A stretch of DNA of 64,000 nt, taken from positions 181,224 to 245,223 of the forward strand of contig NZ_JACOGF010000010.1 of NCBI RefSeq assembly GCF_014284335.1. The letters run 5' to 3'. The position numbers and the translations under genes were made by a program. Positions 61,186-64,000 of the stretch are shown one piece after another. The notes under the pieces were generated by a model, which saw only the letters and a list, made by a program, of their open reading frames with translations, had not been told where the DNA came from and made no database searches. How positions within the stretch are numbered: position 1 is the first letter of the stretch; every line of letters starts with the position of its first letter. The stretch is from Undibacterium hunanense. GTDB taxonomy: Bacteria > Pseudomonadota > Gammaproteobacteria > Burkholderiales > Burkholderiaceae_D.

Positions 61186-61338
61186 AAACCTGCTTACGAT
61201 CTTACTGCGCGCGCGTGATCGGGGCTCATGTGCTGCTCAAAATGCTCATGTACCAAAGTACATTCCGCTTTTTGCGCTGCACTTTTGTTACCCTTACTCC
61301 CGCTGACGCACGCTCGCTACAGATCGTAAACAGGTTTT
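61185..61338. mobile_element. Nested inverted-repeat element E4
   Basis: Arms AAAACCTGCTTACGATCT (61185-61202) and its near-exact complement (61321-61338; one mismatch) enclose a centre with the inner palindrome ATGTACCAAAGTACAT. The first base lies on the ileS stop codon. No coding capacity. It sits between ileS and lspA, so any terminator effect would separate them. Confidence 0.7.
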
Positions 61339-61435
61339 CTAAGTAAGCAAATAAGTAAGTAATGTAGGATGGGTCAGCAATCAATCATTAATACGCTGAT
61401 CCAGCCCGTATTCACCAAGACTTCACAAGAGTTCA

Positions 61436-61969
61436 ATGCCCATGGCGACCAAAAAACGTCCTGCTACCAGCAATAATTATTCAGGCTCAAGCTCTTCCGG
61501 TGCTGGCCTCGTGCCATGGCTGGGCCTGGCTGCCATCATCATCTTGCTGGATCAGGTCAGCAAGATCACCATCAGCAAGGCCTTTGCCTATGCCGAGACG
61601 CTGAGCATCACCTCATTCTTCAACCTGACCCTGGTCTACAACAAGGGGGCAGCGTTCAGCTTCCTGGCCACCGAAACTGGCTGGCAGCGCTATTTCTTCA
61701 CCGCCATCGGCTTGATAGCAGCCGCCTATATTACCTATCTGATGAAACGCCATGCCGGGCAAAAGCTGTTTTGCACGGCACTGGCACTGATCATGGGCGG
61801 TGCACTTGGCAATGTCATCGACAGGCTGCTGTATGGCCATGTGATCGATTTTCTGGACTTCCATTATCTGGAAATTTATCATTTTCCGGCCTTCAATATC
61901 GCCGATAGCGCAATTTGCATAGGTGCGGCATTATTCATACTGGATGAATTGCGCCGCGTGAAAAAATAA
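61436..61969 (+). CDS. lspA: Lipoprotein signal peptidase LspA
   Basis: The aspartic protease that removes signal peptides from prolipoproteins. The 177-residue protein has four membrane segments and the two catalytic-aspartate motifs: [17 protein letters not shown] near residue 125 and [11 protein letters not shown] near 155. An N-terminal Ser/Gly-rich cytoplasmic tail ([12 protein letters not shown]) precedes the first helix. A second ATG at 61442 is an alternative start. It acts on lipoproteins such as those at 17189 and 47534. Confidence 0.95.
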   Translation: MPMATKKRPATSNNYSGSSSSGAGLVPWLGLAAIIILLDQVSKITISKAFAYAETLSITSFFNLTLVYNKGAAFSFLATETGWQRYFFTAIGLIAAAYITYLMKRHAGQKLFCTALALIMGGALGNVIDRLLYGHVIDFLDFHYLEIYHFPAFNIADSAICIGAALFILDELRRVKK

Positions 61970-61980
61970 GGAGTAGCACC

Positions 61981-63201
61981 ATGAGTCTGCGACTGGCTGG
62001 TAAAAAGATGGTTCTGGGCCTGACCGGTGGCGTAGCCTGCTACAAGATCGCAGAACTGACACGGGCGCTGGGTAAAGCCGGTGCCGACGTGCAGGTGGTG
62101 ATGACAGAATCTGCCACCCATTTCATCACCCCGGTGACAATGCAGGCCCTGTCTGGCAATACCGTTTATACCGATCAGTGGGATGCGCGCATCAGTAACA
62201 ATATGCCGCATATAGACCTGACACGTGATGCTGATGCCATCGTGATTGCGCCATGCAGCACAGACTTTATCTTCAAACTGGCCCATGGTGCCTGCAATGA
62301 TTTACTGTCCACCCTGTGCGTTGCCCGCCCTGCTCACCTGCCCTTGCTGATTGCTCCCGCCATGAACGTGGAAATGTGGCAAAACCCCGCCACCCAGCGC
62401 AATGTGCAACAGATCAAGGCCGATGGCATACAGCTCATGGGCCCTGCTGCTGGCGACCAGGCCTGCGGTGAAACCGGCATGGGCCGTATGCTGGAACCTG
62501 CACAATTGCTGGCTGAAATCATCGCTGCCTTCCAGCCCAAGACCCTGGCTGGCAAACATGTGCTGATCACCGCCGGCCCCACGTTCGAACCTATCGACCC
62601 GGTGCGGGGCATCACCAATCTATCGTCCGGCAAAATGGGCTATGCAATCGCCCAGGCGGCCTGGGAGGCCGGTGCCATCGTCACCCTGGTCTCTGGCCCT
62701 ACCGCACTGGATACCCCGTATGGTGTGCGCCGCATACAGGTACAGACTGCACAGCAAATGCATGATGCAGTGATGGCGCAACTCAACCAGTCAGTGCAAC
62801 ACAGACAAGACATCTTCATCGCCGTTGCTGCCGTCGCCGACTGGCGCATCGCCAATGCCAGCGAGCAGAAGCTGAAAAAAACCAGCGACAGTGATGTGCC
62901 ACAACTGCAATTTGCCCAAAACCCCGACATTCTGGCAGCCGTCGCCGCCCTGCCCGATGCACCTTACTGCGTAGGCTTTGCCGCCGAATCAGAAAACCTG
63001 TTGCAATACGGCGCAGCCAAACGACTCAAGAAAAACATCCCTCTGCTGGTTGGCAATATCGGCCATCACACCTTTGGCAAGGACGACAATGAGCTGGTGC
63101 TGTTTGATGAGCAGGGCCATACTGCCCTGCCACGCGCCGACAAGCAAACCCTGGCCCAGAATCTGATAGCTGAAATAGCACTGCGTACCAGCCTGATTTA
63201 A
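61981..63201 (+). CDS. coaBC: Bifunctional phosphopantothenoylcysteine decarboxylase / synthase
   Basis: Two consecutive coenzyme A steps. The 406-residue protein has an N-terminal flavin decarboxylase ([46 protein letters not shown] with PAMN, and [13 protein letters not shown]). The C-terminal synthetase begins [18 protein letters not shown], then [22 protein letters not shown] and [11 protein letters not shown]. It lies 11 bp after lspA. A terminator follows. Confidence 0.96.
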   Translation: MSLRLAGKKMVLGLTGGVACYKIAELTRALGKAGADVQVVMTESATHFITPVTMQALSGNTVYTDQWDARISNNMPHIDLTRDADAIVIAPCSTDFIFKLAHGACNDLLSTLCVARPAHLPLLIAPAMNVEMWQNPATQRNVQQIKADGIQLMGPAAGDQACGETGMGRMLEPAQLLAEIIAAFQPKTLAGKHVLITAGPTFEPIDPVRGITNLSSGKMGYAIAQAAWEAGAIVTLVSGPTALDTPYGVRRIQVQTAQQMHDAVMAQLNQSVQHRQDIFIAVAAVADWRIANASEQKLKKTSDSDVPQLQFAQNPDILAAVAALPDAPYCVGFAAESENLLQYGAAKRLKKNIPLLVGNIGHHTFGKDDNELVLFDEQGHTALPRADKQTLAQNLIAEIALRTSLI

Positions 63202-63212
63202 TTCTTCCATTC

Positions 63213-63249
63213 ATGCCCGAAGGGCGCAGGCCCTTTGGGCATTATTTTT
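63213..63249 (+). terminator. Rho-independent terminator after coaBC
   Basis: TGCCCGAAGGGC and GCCCTTTGGGCA form a 12-bp stem (one mismatch) with a GCAG loop, followed by TTATTTTT. It lies 12 bp after the coaBC stop and 10 bp before the dut start, so dut probably depends on read-through or its own promoter. Confidence 0.88.
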
Positions 63250-63259
63250 GCTCAATATC

Positions 63260-63709
63260 ATGAAAAACATAGACCTGAAAATCCTCGACAGCCGCATGAA
63301 AGACCTGCTGCCCGCCTACGGCACCCCCGGCAGCGCCGGTCTTGACCTGCGCGCCTGTATCGACGCCGCCATCACCATACAGCCAGGCCAGACAGTCCTG
63401 ATCCCGACAGGCCTGGCCATCCACATCGCCGACCCCGGCTACGCCGCCATGATCTTGCCACGCAGCGGCATGGGCCACAAAAACGGCATCGTACTGGGCA
63501 ACCTGGTCGGCCTGATCGATTCCGACTACCAGGGCCAGTTGATGGTATCCACCTGGAACCGCAGCCAGTCAGAATTCACAATGCAACCCATGGAAAGACT
63601 GGCCCAACTGATCATCGTACCGGTGTTGCAGGTGGGTTTTAATATCGTTGATGAATTTGGTCAGAGTGAGCGTGGTGAGGGTGGGTTTGGGAGTACGGGT
63701 AAGCATTGA
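63260..63709 (+). CDS. dut: dUTP diphosphatase
   Basis: Trimeric dUTPase of 149 residues from the ATG at 63260; an in-frame TTG at 63248 lies in the terminator and is not used. The five family motifs are in order: GSAGLDLRA, the [17 protein letters not shown] loop, [11 protein letters not shown] with the catalytic Asp region, [10 protein letters not shown], and the C-terminal [10 protein letters not shown]. It hydrolyses dUTP to dUMP. A hairpin terminator follows 12 bp after the stop. Confidence 0.97.
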   Translation: MKNIDLKILDSRMKDLLPAYGTPGSAGLDLRACIDAAITIQPGQTVLIPTGLAIHIADPGYAAMILPRSGMGHKNGIVLGNLVGLIDSDYQGQLMVSTWNRSQSEFTMQPMERLAQLIIVPVLQVGFNIVDEFGQSERGEGGFGSTGKH

Positions 63710-63721
63710 GGATGGTTGTTG

Positions 63722-63745
63722 AGTCCGGCCTGTGCCGGACTTTTG
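63722..63745 (+). terminator. Terminator after dut
   Basis: AGTCCGGC and GCCGGACT around a CTGT loop, followed by TTTTG. Confidence 0.8.
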
Positions 63746-63749
63746 TAAT

Positions 63750-64000
63750 GCATGCTTTTTGTTTCGACTTGCAAGCGCCACGGTACGCAAGCCAGGGGGT
63801 TTTACCCCTTCTCCTTCAAGGAGAAGGCAGGGATGAGGATGGGGTTCTTCCGATATACGGCAATCATCATATCGTCGCTCCAGCGCAGGCTGGAGCCCAG
63901 CGACGTTGCTTGTGTGCCGTACTTTGATTAAAAGATTGCACTTCGTGGACACAGGCCGGGTCTCGGCCCGGCGGCCGAGATACTTTCTTTTGCGTCGCCA
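63750..64000. repeat. Cluster of short interspersed hairpin repeats
   Basis: No gene is seen in the last 250 bp. Three palindromes occur: CCTTCTCCTTCAAGGAGAAGG (63807-63827), a nested CGTCGC/GCGACG hairpin with inner CTCCAGC/GCTGGAG (63873-63905), and TCTCGGCC-CGGC-GGCCGAGA (63961-63980) followed by TACTTTCTTTTGCGTC. Such units are common intergenic repeats in Burkholderiales genomes. The last one continues beyond the window. Confidence 0.6.

Overview
The window comes from a betaproteobacterium of moderate GC content. Cobalamin gene order, fused core-metabolism genes and the flavour of the repeats point to Burkholderiales, most likely Oxalobacteraceae (Undibacterium- or Herbaspirillum-like). 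This placement is inference from gene content; no search was run.

Layout. 1-12993 (minus strand) is a cobalamin uptake and assembly cluster. cobT-cobS-cobC is followed by a PilZ-domain gene, then a cobalamin riboswitch, then btuB-btuC-btuD-cobO-cbiA-cobU-cbiB-cobD-btuF and the start of a second substrate-binding protein cut by the window edge. Most genes downstream of the riboswitch overlap by a few bases, so they are probably one B12-repressed transcript. 13001-14421 holds dgkA and an IclR regulator with a bracketed promoter. 14535-22238 holds secreted and envelope proteins: a serralysin-like protease, a beta-barrel, a DUF3313 lipoprotein with a divergent TetR regulator, Cache and BON proteins, and a DUF4214 S-layer-like protein. 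22518-27164 holds lepB, gap, a GNAT acetyltransferase and tkt.

27351-34115 (plus strand) is a probable operon: a SWIM-SNF2 helicase, a fused S-adenosylmethionine decarboxylase/spermidine synthase, a YgiB-like lipoprotein, a glutathionylspermidine-synthase-like ATP-grasp ligase and a DUF350 membrane protein. It looks like a pathway that makes a polyamine and attaches it to something in the envelope; the product is unknown. It is followed by rsmE and a YidB-like gene. 35917-47401 is accessory: an AT-rich AIPR gene, an AlaX-like editing protein, an ADP-ribosylglycohydrolase, a GST, a secreted PHP/Ig-like protein, a membrane protein and an AT-rich RelA/SpoT-domain gene.

48566-52321 is a minus-strand tRNA region: a serine-like tRNA with a damaged anticodon loop, then four Leu(CAG/TAG) copies, Ser(GGA), Leu(CAA), His, Gln and Pro. 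Five copies of an 83-bp hairpin element accompany the Leu(CAG/TAG) family. An unrelated TPR/2OG-oxygenase gene sits between the two halves of the array. 52465-64000 returns to chromosomal genes: a small GTG-start gene, a DUF885 peptidase-like protein, a methyltransferase, two small genes, then ribF-ileS-lspA-coaBC-dut.

The window is also rich in short inverted-repeat elements placed right after stop codons or between genes. Several share a nested-hairpin design. These, the tRNA-Leu/hairpin array and the polyamine-ligase operon are the parts most worth a second look.
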